From CAZJDV01 sp964544865 (GTDB lineage Bacteria; Chloroflexota; Dehalococcoidia; Lucifugimonadales; CAJWER01): a stretch of DNA of 7,389 bases. How positions within the stretch are numbered: the stretch's first letter is position 1; each line of letters opens with the position of its first letter. Below, one piece after another: positions 1-5,816 of this stretch. The notes under the pieces are model-generated. The model worked only from the letters and a program-made list of their open reading frames with translations, did no database searches and was not told the origin of the DNA. The DNA lies in the NCBI GenBank assembly GCA_964544865.1, contig CAZJDV010000107.1, forward strand, positions 1 to 7,389, given 5' to 3'. A program made the position numbers and the translations under genes.

Positions 1-135
1 TGGCCTAAGACCAGACACCTCCAAAGCAAGCTGAAATCCATGAAACAGTTCTGAGCGACCATCCACTCTAAACAAGAAATCCCTCCTGTTATGGAGGAGC
101 AGAGGAAAAACACTTATAGCTAGACCGGCATGTAA
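1..135. other. AT-richer flank with no recognisable gene
   Basis: This stretch is visibly richer in A and T than the rest of the window. It contains no ORF of useful size and no recognised RNA. Plus frame 1 is open from base 1 to a TGA at 52-54, so it could hold the last 17 codons of a gene cut by the left edge (a Lys/Gln-rich tail), but so short a tail cannot be assigned. A short inverted repeat at 82-97 is listed separately as a possible end signal for the tRNA. Confidence 0.4.
79..98 (-). terminator. Weak terminator-like hairpin downstream of the tRNA
   Basis: CCTCC (82-86) and GGAGG (93-97) pair around a six-base loop. Read on the minus strand, the stem is followed by a T-rich stretch (ATTTCTTGTTT). 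It lies about 40 nt past the 3' CCA of the minus-strand tRNA. The stem is only 5-6 bp and the U tract is broken, so this is a tentative call. Confidence 0.3.
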
Positions 136-210
136 TGGTGGGCCCGACAGGGTTCGAACCTGTGACCGATCGGTTATGAGCCGACTGCTCTACCACTGAG
201 CTACGGGCCC
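136..210 (-). tRNA. tRNA with CAU anticodon (elongator Met, or Ile2 read with lysidine)
   Basis: On the minus strand this folds as a complete cloverleaf. The acceptor stem is GGGCCCG with CGGGCCC (7 of 7 pairs). The D stem is GCTC/GAGC, the anticodon stem GTCGG/CCGAT has one G-T pair, the anticodon loop is CTCATAA, the variable loop has five bases, and the T stem is ACAGG/CCTGT with a TTCGAAC loop. The discriminator is A and the CCA end is encoded (136-138). A CAU anticodon can belong to initiator Met, elongator Met or Ile2, whose C34 is changed to lysidine by TilS. The fully paired 1-72 position (G-C) argues against an initiator. C4-G69 and C5-G68 match pairs known to favour TilS recognition in E. 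coli, so Ile2 is a serious option. Sequence alone does not settle it. Confidence 0.93.
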
Positions 211-225
211 GCAAGAGGTGTTCGT

Positions 226-254
226 AGCGTAGCCCAGGGCCCTGCGAGTGTCAA
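226..254 (-). promoter_or_regulatory. Promoter for the CAU tRNA
   Basis: Read on the minus strand, a perfect -35 TTGACA (249-254) is followed by a 17-nt spacer and TACGCT (226-231), a TAnnnT -10 hexamer. Transcription would start near 219, a few bases before the 5' end of the mature tRNA at 210, as expected for a tRNA gene with a short leader. The -10 matches consensus at only three positions. Confidence 0.5.
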
Positions 255-374
255 GGCAGATGCCGCCGGTCGTATCGTGGTGCAACCCACAGATGGGCTT
301 TCTTTTCTCCCCGGTCTCCGCGCTCTCCGCGGTGAACTCCGCCCCTCGCGGGCGGTCCGCGAGGCAGGGCCGAT

Positions 375-404
375 TTGACAGCCGACCGCGCGCGGCGTTA
401 GATT
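375..404 (+). promoter_or_regulatory. Promoter for the aminotransferase gene
   Basis: A perfect TTGACA (375-380) is followed by TTAGAT at 17 nt (398-403) or TAGATT at 18 nt (399-404, four of six matches to TATAAT). The predicted start near 411 gives a leader of about 36 nt before the ATG at 447. A second TTGACA at 418-423 lies too close to the start codon to serve this gene. Confidence 0.45.
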
Positions 405-446
405 TGGCCTGCCGGTCTTGACAACCACCCAGAGGGGGCACACAGT

Positions 447-1631
447 ATGGCCGTCGCCAGGAAAATACGCGCCTCCATGGAGCAGGGCTCCTGGATACGG
501 AGGATGTTCGAAGAAGGGATCGCCCTCAAGGCGCAGTACGGCGAAGACAACGTCTTCGACCTCTCGCTGGGAAACCCGATCATCGGACCGCCGCCGCAGT
601 TCTTCGAGGAACTGCGTGAGATCGCCGAGCACCCGGCGCACGCCATGCACGGCTACATGCCCAACGCCGGCTATTCAGAGACCCGCGCCGCCGTTGCCTC
701 CCAGCTAAAGTTAGAGACGGGGCTCGATTTCGATGCGGACCACATTCTATTGACCTGCGGCGCGGGCGGCGCCCTGAACGTGGTCATGAAGGCCCTTCTG
801 GACCCCGGCGACGAGGTCGTCATCTTCGCTCCATACTTCGTCGAGTACATGTTCTACGCGGACAACCACGGTGGCGTCTGCCGCGTGGCGCCGACCGACG
901 AGGGCTTCCTGCCCGACTTCGACGCCGTCGGCGACGCAATCGGCCACAGGACGCGCATCGTGCTCGTCAACTCCCCGAACAATCCCACCGGCGTCGTGTA
1001 CGGCGCGGATGTCCTGGAGGGAATCGGAGAGATCATCAGAAGCAAAGAGGCGGAGTACGAAACGGAGATAACGCTGGTCAGCGACGAGCCCTACCGAAAA
1101 CTCCTGTTCGACGGCGCCGAGTATCCCCACATCTTCGAGCACCATGCCAGAAGCATCGTCGCCACCTCCCACTCCAAGGACCTCGCGCTGGCCGGGGAGC
1201 GAATCGGCTTTATCGCGGTCAACCCCAGGTACGAGACCGCCAAGGAGGTCGTTGACGGCCTGATCTTCTGCAACAGGACGTTGGGCTTCGTAAGCGCCTC
1301 CGCGCTCATGCAGCGTATCGTCAGGCGGCTGCAGGACGTGACTGTCGACGTCGGCGCGTACCAGGCCAAACGCGACTTCCTTTACGATTCCCTAGTGGAT
1401 ATCGGCTACTCGGCCGTCAAGCCGGGAGGAGCGTTCTACCTGTTCCCCAAGTCGCCGATCGAGGACGACATCGGCTTCGTGGACGAGCTTCGCAGGCACC
1501 GGGTGCTGGTCGTGCCCGGCACGGGGTTCGGGACACCAGGCCACTTCCGAATCTCGTACAGCGTGAGCGACAAGACCCTCGAGGGTTCGCTGCAGGGCTT
1601 CCGCAGGGCCTTCGAGGCGGTGGCCGGATAG
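447..1631 (+). CDS. PLP-dependent aminotransferase, class I/II (aspartate/aromatic type)
   Basis: This 394-residue protein has the full set of fold-type I aminotransferase marks. They are GNP at 42-44, a Gly-rich cofactor-phosphate segment near 104-109 (CGAGGA), NSPNNPTG at 175-182, SDEPYR at 212-217 (Asp213 would bind the pyridine nitrogen of PLP), and SHSKD at 241-245 with Lys244 as the Schiff-base lysine. Arg252 follows, and FRIS at 367-370 has Arg368 in the place of the substrate-carboxylate arginine. The length is normal for the family. It should move an amino group between an amino acid and a 2-oxo acid in the cytoplasm, but the substrate cannot be read from these motifs. GAGGGGG (432-438) ends 8 nt before the ATG, which supports this start. 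The gene converges on the threonine-synthase-like gene, with stop codons 14 nt apart. It appears monocistronic. Confidence 0.93.
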   Translation: MAVARKIRASMEQGSWIRRMFEEGIALKAQYGEDNVFDLSLGNPIIGPPPQFFEELREIAEHPAHAMHGYMPNAGYSETRAAVASQLKLETGLDFDADHILLTCGAGGALNVVMKALLDPGDEVVIFAPYFVEYMFYADNHGGVCRVAPTDEGFLPDFDAVGDAIGHRTRIVLVNSPNNPTGVVYGADVLEGIGEIIRSKEAEYETEITLVSDEPYRKLLFDGAEYPHIFEHHARSIVATSHSKDLALAGERIGFIAVNPRYETAKEVVDGLIFCNRTLGFVSASALMQRIVRRLQDVTVDVGAYQAKRDFLYDSLVDIGYSAVKPGGAFYLFPKSPIEDDIGFVDELRRHRVLVVPGTGFGTPGHFRISYSVSDKTLEGSLQGFRRAFEAVAG

Positions 1632-1638
1632 GACTGAT

Positions 1639-1654
1639 CCGGGCTCTAGCCCGG
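1639..1654. terminator. Hairpin between convergent genes
   Basis: CCGGGC (1639-1644) and GCCCGG (1649-1654) pair around the loop TCTA. The structure spans the stop codon of the minus-strand gene (1646-1648) and follows the plus-strand stop by 7 nt. It could act on transcripts from both sides, but neither strand has a T run after the stem, so it is not a classical intrinsic terminator. Confidence 0.35.
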
Positions 1655-2773
1655 CATCTCGTCCTTGAGCCCGAAGCCCGTGATCGCGACCAAGGTCAGG
1701 TCGTCCCCCCCGATCACGCCGGCGGCGACGAGCCGCTCCAGCCCGGCGAAGCCCGCGGCGGAAGTCGGCTCCGCGAAGACCCCCTCCCCTTTCGCGAGCA
1801 GCCTTTGCATCTGCACTATCTCCGGGTCGTCGACGCCCACCGCGACTCCCTCCGTGTCTCGCAGCGCTTCGAGTACCTGCCACTTGCGGGCCGGTGCGGT
1901 CACGGCGATGCCACCGGCGATGGTTTTCCGCACTTCCGTCCTGCTCCAATCCTCGCCGTTGAATGCGGCCACCAGAGGCATTACACCATTGGACTGGACG
2001 GCGTGCAGCCTGGGCACGACGGAGATGTGGCCGGCCTGGCGCAGCTCCCTGAATCCTTTCCAGGCGCCCAGGTAGAGGCCGCCGTTGCCCACGGGGAAGA
2101 CGATGTGATCGGGCGCTCGGCCCTCGAAATGAGCGGCCACCTCATATGCGAACGTCTTGGTCCCCTCGAGAAAGTACGGGCTCCAGGCGTGGGAGGCGTA
2201 CACGAGCCCATGCGCCTTGTAGAACGCGACCGCCGCATCAGTCGTGTCGTCCCGCGAACCTTCAACGGAATGGACCTCGGCGCCGTAGACTCTGATCTGC
2301 GCGACCTTCGCCTCCGGCGCGGTGGCGGGGGCGAATACGTGGGCCTTGATGCCTGCGCGGGCAGCGTAGGCGGAAACGGACGCACCGGCGTTTCCCGACG
2401 AGTCCTCCACGACCTCGGTTATGCCGAGCTCCAGGGCGACCGCCATCATGACCGCGACCCCGCGATCCTTGAAAGAACCCGTCGGGCTCATGAACTCGAG
2501 CTTGCCGTGGAGCCTCCTCAATCCCAGCCGCCCGCCCACGGCGCGCAGCTCCACCACCGGCGTGCCACCTTCCCCGAGCGAGTTTCCGGAGAGACCGCCG
2601 TGAATCGGCAGTGGGATGCCGTACCCGGCCCATTCCGCCCGAATGCCACCGTCCTCCTGCCCCGCCGTGTAATCTACGTCGAGGGGCAAGTCACAATCGG
2701 CACATGCGAGCGTCGGCATGCCGGCGGCATAGTGCGCGCCGCACCGCCCGCAGATCAACCGTACGTGTGACAT
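1646..2773 (-). CDS. Threonine-synthase-like PLP enzyme (fold type II)
   Basis: The protein has 375 residues. Four cysteines (8, 11, 24, 27) in two CxxC pairs form a small zinc-ribbon-like N-terminus, as in many bacterial and archaeal threonine-synthase-type proteins. The PLP core follows: TGSFKDRG at 98-105 with Lys102 as the Schiff-base lysine, SSGNAG at 125-130, the phosphate-binding VGNGG at 228-232, EPTSAA at 335-340 and ITGFGLKD at 364-371, which resembles the TGHGLKD tail of ThrC. Threonine synthase converts O-phosphohomoserine to threonine. Related enzymes such as cysteate synthase share this layout, so the substrate is uncertain and no symbol is assigned. The start ATG (2771-2773) is preceded by GGAAGG about 9 nt upstream. 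It lies 16 nt after the enolase-superfamily gene, which indicates co-transcription. Confidence 0.88.
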   Translation of the reverse strand: MSHVRLICGRCGAHYAAGMPTLACADCDLPLDVDYTAGQEDGGIRAEWAGYGIPLPIHGGLSGNSLGEGGTPVVELRAVGGRLGLRRLHGKLEFMSPTGSFKDRGVAVMMAVALELGITEVVEDSSGNAGASVSAYAARAGIKAHVFAPATAPEAKVAQIRVYGAEVHSVEGSRDDTTDAAVAFYKAHGLVYASHAWSPYFLEGTKTFAYEVAAHFEGRAPDHIVFPVGNGGLYLGAWKGFRELRQAGHISVVPRLHAVQSNGVMPLVAAFNGEDWSRTEVRKTIAGGIAVTAPARKWQVLEALRDTEGVAVGVDDPEIVQMQRLLAKGEGVFAEPTSAAGFAGLERLVAAGVIGGDDLTLVAITGFGLKDEMPG

Positions 2774-2789
2774 CGGACCTATCCTTCCA

Positions 2790-3935
2790 TCATGCCGTAG
2801 CTTTCACGGCGTGGTCTCGGATGTAGTCGAAGTCGATATCCTGACCCAGGCCTGGCGACTGAGGCAGTTGCACGTAGCCTTCTTCGTCCATGGCGTCCAA
2901 TCTCGAGCGCGTCCAGGGCTCGGGCGTATCGTAGTCGACGAACGGGTGCAGAAGCCCCCGCTCGTAGAACTCCCCCGGTATGCCCATCGCGCCAAGAACC
3001 TGGAGGTTTCCGGCACCCCCGCCGTGGACCTCCATGGCCATCCCGAAGGACTCCGCCAGGTGCACGATCTTCATGAGCGGCGTGATTCCGCCAACGTCGC
3101 CCACCCCGCCCCTCGCGATGTCGCACGCGCCCCGAACTATCCACTCAGCCCTGGTGTAGATGCCGCCTCCGGCCGTCTCCGGACCGAGTATGGAGATGTC
3201 GAGCTGGTCCGCGAGCCAAACGTATGACGACATGCTGTGCTCGTCCATCGGCTCCTCCAGCCAGTGAAAGTTGAGCTTTTCGAGCTCCCGGCCGAGGTAA
3301 AGGGCCTGGTCCCGGCTGTAGAAGTGGAAGGGGTCGAGCATGAGCGGCACATCGTCGCCCACCGCCTCTCGTACGGCGGCGCAGGCTCTAACGTCCATCT
3401 TTGGGTCGGGGGACCATGAGATGGGCGGCATCCACGTGTGCAGCTTCAGCGCCTTGTAGCCACGGTTCATGCACGTCTCGGCGAACCGTGCGTACTCCTC
3501 GGGGGTGCTCAGACCACCTGGCATCTCGTCCCCGCACATCGTGCTGGCATAGGCCCTTACCTTGTCGCGGAAGCCGCCGAGGAGCTTATGCACTGGCTGG
3601 TTGAGATAGATCCCCGCCAGGTCCCACACGGCCATGTCAACGACGCCGATCTGCTGGTCAAGCAGGCCGCGGTTAATCCGCTGCGTCTCTTTCAGCCGCT
3701 GCCAGAGCCTCTCACGGTCGAAGGGATCCTCTCCCACGAGTGCCGGTTTGACGACCTGCTCCATAACCGCTGCAGCGCCGCCGAAGGCATGGCCCTCCGC
3801 GCCCTCGTCCGACACCACCGTCACCATCGTCTGCACAGCGTCGTTTTCGGGGCCCGGATGGGTGTGACCGTCCTCGTCACGCGCGATACTCGTCTTGTAG
3901 ACGAACGCCTGGGTCGTAACGTCAGTTATCTTCAA
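2790..3935 (-). CDS. Enolase-superfamily enzyme, mandelate racemase/muconate lactonizing type
   Basis: This 381-residue protein has an N-terminal capping domain (about 1-125) and a TIM-barrel domain. The three Mg2+ ligands are visible as Asp201 (LMLDPF), Glu227 (WLEEP) and Glu253 (GPET). Family members abstract the proton alpha to a carboxylate, most often as sugar-acid dehydratases or racemases. The barrel-strand-2 motif reads Lys164-Leu-His166 where mandelate racemase has Lys-x-Lys. His304 (MEVHGG) sits at the usual catalytic histidine. The position of its partner Asp appears to be Gly277 by hand alignment. The specific reaction is therefore unknown. The start is TTG (3933-3935), with an AAGGGAGG ribosome binding site whose last base is 7 nt upstream. 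No ATG fits better. It is the first gene of an operon with the threonine-synthase-like gene. Confidence 0.9.
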   Translation of the reverse strand: MKITDVTTQAFVYKTSIARDEDGHTHPGPENDAVQTMVTVVSDEGAEGHAFGGAAAVMEQVVKPALVGEDPFDRERLWQRLKETQRINRGLLDQQIGVVDMAVWDLAGIYLNQPVHKLLGGFRDKVRAYASTMCGDEMPGGLSTPEEYARFAETCMNRGYKALKLHTWMPPISWSPDPKMDVRACAAVREAVGDDVPLMLDPFHFYSRDQALYLGRELEKLNFHWLEEPMDEHSMSSYVWLADQLDISILGPETAGGGIYTRAEWIVRGACDIARGGVGDVGGITPLMKIVHLAESFGMAMEVHGGGAGNLQVLGAMGIPGEFYERGLLHPFVDYDTPEPWTRSRLDAMDEEGYVQLPQSPGLGQDIDFDYIRDHAVKATA

Positions 3936-4012
3936 CGTGCCGCCTCCCTTGGAGCGATTGTGCCGTGGCCGCCCGGTCGAACGAGAACCGGCGCGGGGCG
4001 ATTCGCGCGCCG

Positions 4013-4041
4013 ATTATACTACTCGAAAGTTACAGCTGAAC
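4013..4041 (-). promoter_or_regulatory. Promoter for the enolase-superfamily/threonine-synthase-like operon
   Basis: Read on the minus strand, a perfect TATAAT occupies 4013-4018. The best -35 is weak: TTCAGC (4035-4040) with a 16-nt spacer. Transcription would begin near 4006 and give a leader of about 70 nt that is strongly GC-rich. The -35 region lies next to the terminator hairpin of the upstream small gene. Confidence 0.5.
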
Positions 4042-4045
4042 ACAA

Positions 4046-4080
4046 AGAGCCGGCCCGCACCTTGAGTGCGGGCCGGCTCT
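4046..4080 (-). terminator. Strong hairpin terminator after the small gene
   Basis: A perfect 15-bp inverted repeat (4046-4060 with 4066-4080) closes a five-base loop. It lies 25 nt past the minus-strand stop at 4106. Read on the minus strand, the stem runs into TTTGTGTTC, so there is a short U-rich tail. The plus strand has no such tail. It should end transcription of the small gene and insulate the promoter just downstream. Confidence 0.7.
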
Positions 4081-4105
4081 ATCAAGCTAGGCGATGGCAC
4101 GTGGT

Positions 4106-4402
4106 TCAGCCCCAGGCCTCCGCCATCGCCCGTTTCATGAGGTTTTTCTGATAGTCGACGGCGCTCACTTTGAAGTCCTGCCTTAGCGGCATCTCCATGA
4201 GCAGTAGGCCCAGCGGGTAGGCCTCGAACAGGCCGTAGGCCACGTGGTCCGACGCGGCGTTGCCCACGAAGAGAGTTCTAACGTTCAACTCTTCGGCCCT
4301 GGCCTTCATCCCTGCCATGGCCTTGCCTAGCTCGGGTATCAGATCTCGATTGTAGCCAGGGCAGACATCGGCGGAGTGGGTCATGGTTACATGAAAGAGT
4401 AT
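4106..4402 (-). CDS. Small alpha/beta protein of unknown function, probable AUA start
   Basis: I do not recognise the family with certainty. From the first ATG (4382-4384) the product has 92 residues, but the only good ribosome binding site, AAGGAGG (4408-4414), is 23 nt from that ATG and exactly 5 nt from an in-frame ATA (4400-4402). Starting there gives 98 residues and adds ILFHVT, a plausible first beta strand running into TMTHSADVCPGYN. The layout is then beta, a long helix (PELGKAMAGMKARAEELNV), beta (TLFVGNAASDHVAYGLFEA), a short helix, beta (DFKVSAVD) and a C-terminal helix. This resembles small ferredoxin-like dimeric alpha/beta-barrel proteins of the muconolactone-isomerase or DUF3303 kind, which is a guess from pattern only. 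No membrane segment or signal peptide is visible. It has its own promoter and terminator, so it is a single-gene unit. Confidence 0.7.
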   Translation of the reverse strand: MLFHVTMTHSADVCPGYNRDLIPELGKAMAGMKARAEELNVRTLFVGNAASDHVAYGLFEAYPLGLLLMEMPLRQDFKVSAVDYQKNLMKRAMAEAWG

Positions 4403-4432
4403 TGCGGCCTCCTTGGGATGCTGTTGCTGGAC

Positions 4433-4454
4433 GAGCGCCCGTTTTTGGGCGCTC
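4433..4454 (-). promoter_or_regulatory. Hairpin in the leader of the small gene
   Basis: GAGCGCCC (4433-4440) and GGGCGCTC (4447-4454) form a perfect 8-bp stem with a six-base loop (AAAAAC in the minus-strand RNA). It sits between the predicted transcription start (about 4462) and the ribosome binding site at 4408-4414. No U run follows, so it is not a classical terminator. It does not overlap the ribosome binding site. It may be a 5' stabilising or regulatory structure. Confidence 0.45.
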
Positions 4455-4468
4455 TGTCCGCACGAGGA

Positions 4469-4497
4469 AGGTTAGCAATGCCGTGTCGAGGTGTCAA
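4469..4497 (-). promoter_or_regulatory. Promoter for the small gene
   Basis: Read on the minus strand, TTGACA (4492-4497) is followed by 17 nt and TAACCT (4469-4474). The -35 is perfect and the -10 follows the TAnnnT pattern seen at other promoters here. The predicted leader of about 60 nt contains the 8-bp hairpin. Confidence 0.45.
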
Positions 4498-4623
4498 ACA
4501 TGAGTTTGGACATTGGCGAGATCGCTTGGCCCTCTATCTGGCGTCAGCCGGCGCACATTGGGTCAACGGGAGCGGCCCCACGGAGGGCGCAGACAGGACG
4601 AGAACCGAACCCAGAGACGGTGG
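4498..4623. other. Intergenic stretch without recognised features
   Basis: About 125 nt lie between the PspC gene stop and the promoter of the small gene. I see no ORF with coding character, no RNA and no clear terminator. Confidence 0.4.
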
Positions 4624-5142
4624 TTAGATCAGGCCGACATAGCGCGCGGCGACAAGGAAGGCGATCACGCCGATTAGCTGCATATTTCGCCTATGCCTGC
4701 TCGACGACGTTTCCGAACTATCCACGCTCCGGGCCAGTGTCCGCCCTGCTCTGCGGCTCTTCATCGACTCCTCGGCTTTGTCTACGAAGGACTCCCACCA
4801 GCTCCTCTTCGTACTCCGGCCCCAGCTCGCGGCGCACCTCTAGCAGGAAGCGTGCTTCGTCATTCAAGTCTTTGGAGTCCGGCCGGCGCAATATTTGAGG
4901 GGCCGCGTCGTCGCGCGGAACGCGGCCTGTACCCGAGGGTGCGGCGACAGCCGCACTCGGCATGATCGCGCAAAGAACGGCATAGAGGATAGACGCGACG
5001 CCGAAGGTGGCGCAGGCGAGGACCCCACCCAGGCCAGCCTGACAAGACCCGCGTCCACGTCCAGATACTCGGCGACGCCGCCCGCCATTCCACATAGCAT
5101 CCGGTTATCGGAGGTTCTTTGCATGCTCGTCTGGGCATTCAT
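4624..5142 (-). pseudogene. PspC-domain membrane protein, interrupted by two compensating frame changes
   Basis: The start ATG (5140-5142) has a GGGAGGG ribosome binding site (5150-5156) 7 nt upstream. The first 39 codons encode a clear PspC N-terminus (RMLCGMAGGVAEYLDVD, then LVRLAWV). The frame must then change within the G run at 5023-5026 (one base missing, or two extra) to continue with VLACATFGVASILY and LCAIMP, the rest of the PspC hydrophobic segment. Next comes a soluble part ending ARFLLEVRRELGPEYEEELV. At 4794-4796 one extra G shifts the frame again. Skipping it restores VESFVDKAEESMKSR and a C-terminal hydrophobic helix (MQLIGVIAFLVAARYVGLI) before the TAA at 4624-4626. The repaired protein would be about 172 residues. 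PspC proteins are inner-membrane proteins linked to envelope stress in proteobacteria; many other bacteria have stand-alone copies. The changes may be sequencing errors or real inactivation. Confidence 0.75.
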
Positions 5143-5298
5143 TCTGTATCCCTCCCGTGTTCGCACTCCGTCAATGAGCGTGGGGTCATGGTAATTCAAG
5201 GCTCGAGCGCGGTCTCGAGGAGTGGCCCGAGCCGGGACGGCGGGGACAACGGGAACGGCAATGAACATCCCCGAACGGCCCAGTCTCACCTCTCAGTC
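5143..5298. other. Intergenic stretch between the PspC and RHH-like genes
   Basis: Apart from the PspC ribosome binding site (5150-5156), I see no gene here. A minus-strand TTGAAT (5194-5199) could be a -35 element for the PspC gene, but no convincing -10 lies at the right distance. No intrinsic terminator for the upstream gene is evident. Confidence 0.35.
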
Positions 5299-5721
5299 TT
5301 ACTTGCCGTTCTCATCCGAAGGTTCCTCGGCCGCGACTTCGACCGGCTCGTCGGCAAGCAGATCGCGCAACTCTCGCTTCACCTTCCTGATCTGATCAAT
5401 CTTCTCCGAGATCCGCGCGAATAGGGCCGACCTGGCCTGTACGCCCTCGCCTACCAGGAATGCGGCAGCCTCTGACCGGCTGCTCACAATCGCCGACTCC
5501 ACAAGGTCATCCAAACGTGCAAGGCTTTCCTCGTTCAACCTGACCATAACCACGTTATGCCGCTTCGCCAGCGCTCCCTGCAGGGTCTGCTTCAGGCTTC
5601 CGCCGAGGGCCTCGGCCCCGGAAATCGCCTGGCCTGCCGCGGACTTGGCCTCGTCTATGATAATCTCGAATCCCTCGGTCAGTCTCTTCTTCTCCGCACT
5701 GTCTTTATCTTCGTTGTCCAT
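5299..5721 (-). CDS. Hypothetical protein with ribbon-helix-helix-like segment
   Basis: This 140-residue soluble protein is not from a family I can name. Residues 1-50 are charged and then Ala/Gly-rich, and likely helical. Residues 56-95 follow the pattern of a CopG-type ribbon-helix-helix: a short strand NVVMVRLN, helix EESLARLDDLVES, a turn with SSRSEA, then helix AAAFLVGEGVQ. Residues 100-122 (ARISEKIDQIRKVKRELRDLL) look like a coiled coil, and the end is acidic. RHH proteins bind DNA as dimers through the strand, so a transcription-regulator role is possible. The segment lies mid-protein rather than at the N-terminus, which is less usual. GGAGG (5729-5733) lies 7 nt before the ATG (5719-5721), supporting the start. 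The gene is transcribed divergently from lspA. Confidence 0.8.
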   Translation of the reverse strand: MDNEDKDSAEKKRLTEGFEIIIDEAKSAAGQAISGAEALGGSLKQTLQGALAKRHNVVMVRLNEESLARLDDLVESAIVSSRSEAAAFLVGEGVQARSALFARISEKIDQIRKVKRELRDLLADEPVEVAAEEPSDENGK

Positions 5722-5756
5722 CTTCCGTCCTCCATTCTGCTAGTGCCTTACGTGTT

Positions 5757-5785
5757 AGGCTACATCGCTCTTACATGTTTGTCAA
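5757..5785 (-). promoter_or_regulatory. Promoter for the RHH-like gene
   Basis: Read on the minus strand, TTGACA (5780-5785), a 17-nt spacer and TAGCCT (5757-5762). The spacer contains the palindrome ACATGT (5773-5778). The predicted leader is about 30 nt. Confidence 0.5.
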
Positions 5786-5816
5786 GCATCCCCCGATACG
5801 TCACAAAAGCCAAGGC

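Noticed and set aside
418..423. Second TTGACA just upstream of the aminotransferase start
   Set aside because: The matching -10 would overlap the start codon, so it cannot serve the ATG at 447.
190..441. Minus-strand open frame overlapping the tRNA 5' end
   Set aside because: It overlaps a well-folded tRNA and its promoter, and the product has no family features.
1805..2770. Plus-strand open frame (321 codons) opposite the threonine-synthase-like gene
   Set aside because: The minus strand carries all PLP-enzyme motifs. The plus-strand product has no recognisable family features.
4046..4080. Hairpin as part of a repeat array or CRISPR
   Set aside because: It is a single inverted repeat with no further copies or spacers in the window. 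Its place after a stop codon fits a terminator.
3438..4151. Plus-strand open frame (237 codons) opposite the enolase-superfamily gene
   Set aside because: It runs through a clear enzyme gene, its promoter and a terminator hairpin, and has no recognisable domain.
4864..5289. Minus-strand 141-codon frame as a complete gene
   Set aside because: Only residues 50-88 match PspC. The part before the ATG at 5142 lacks a ribosome binding site, and the part after 5026 is out-of-frame sequence.
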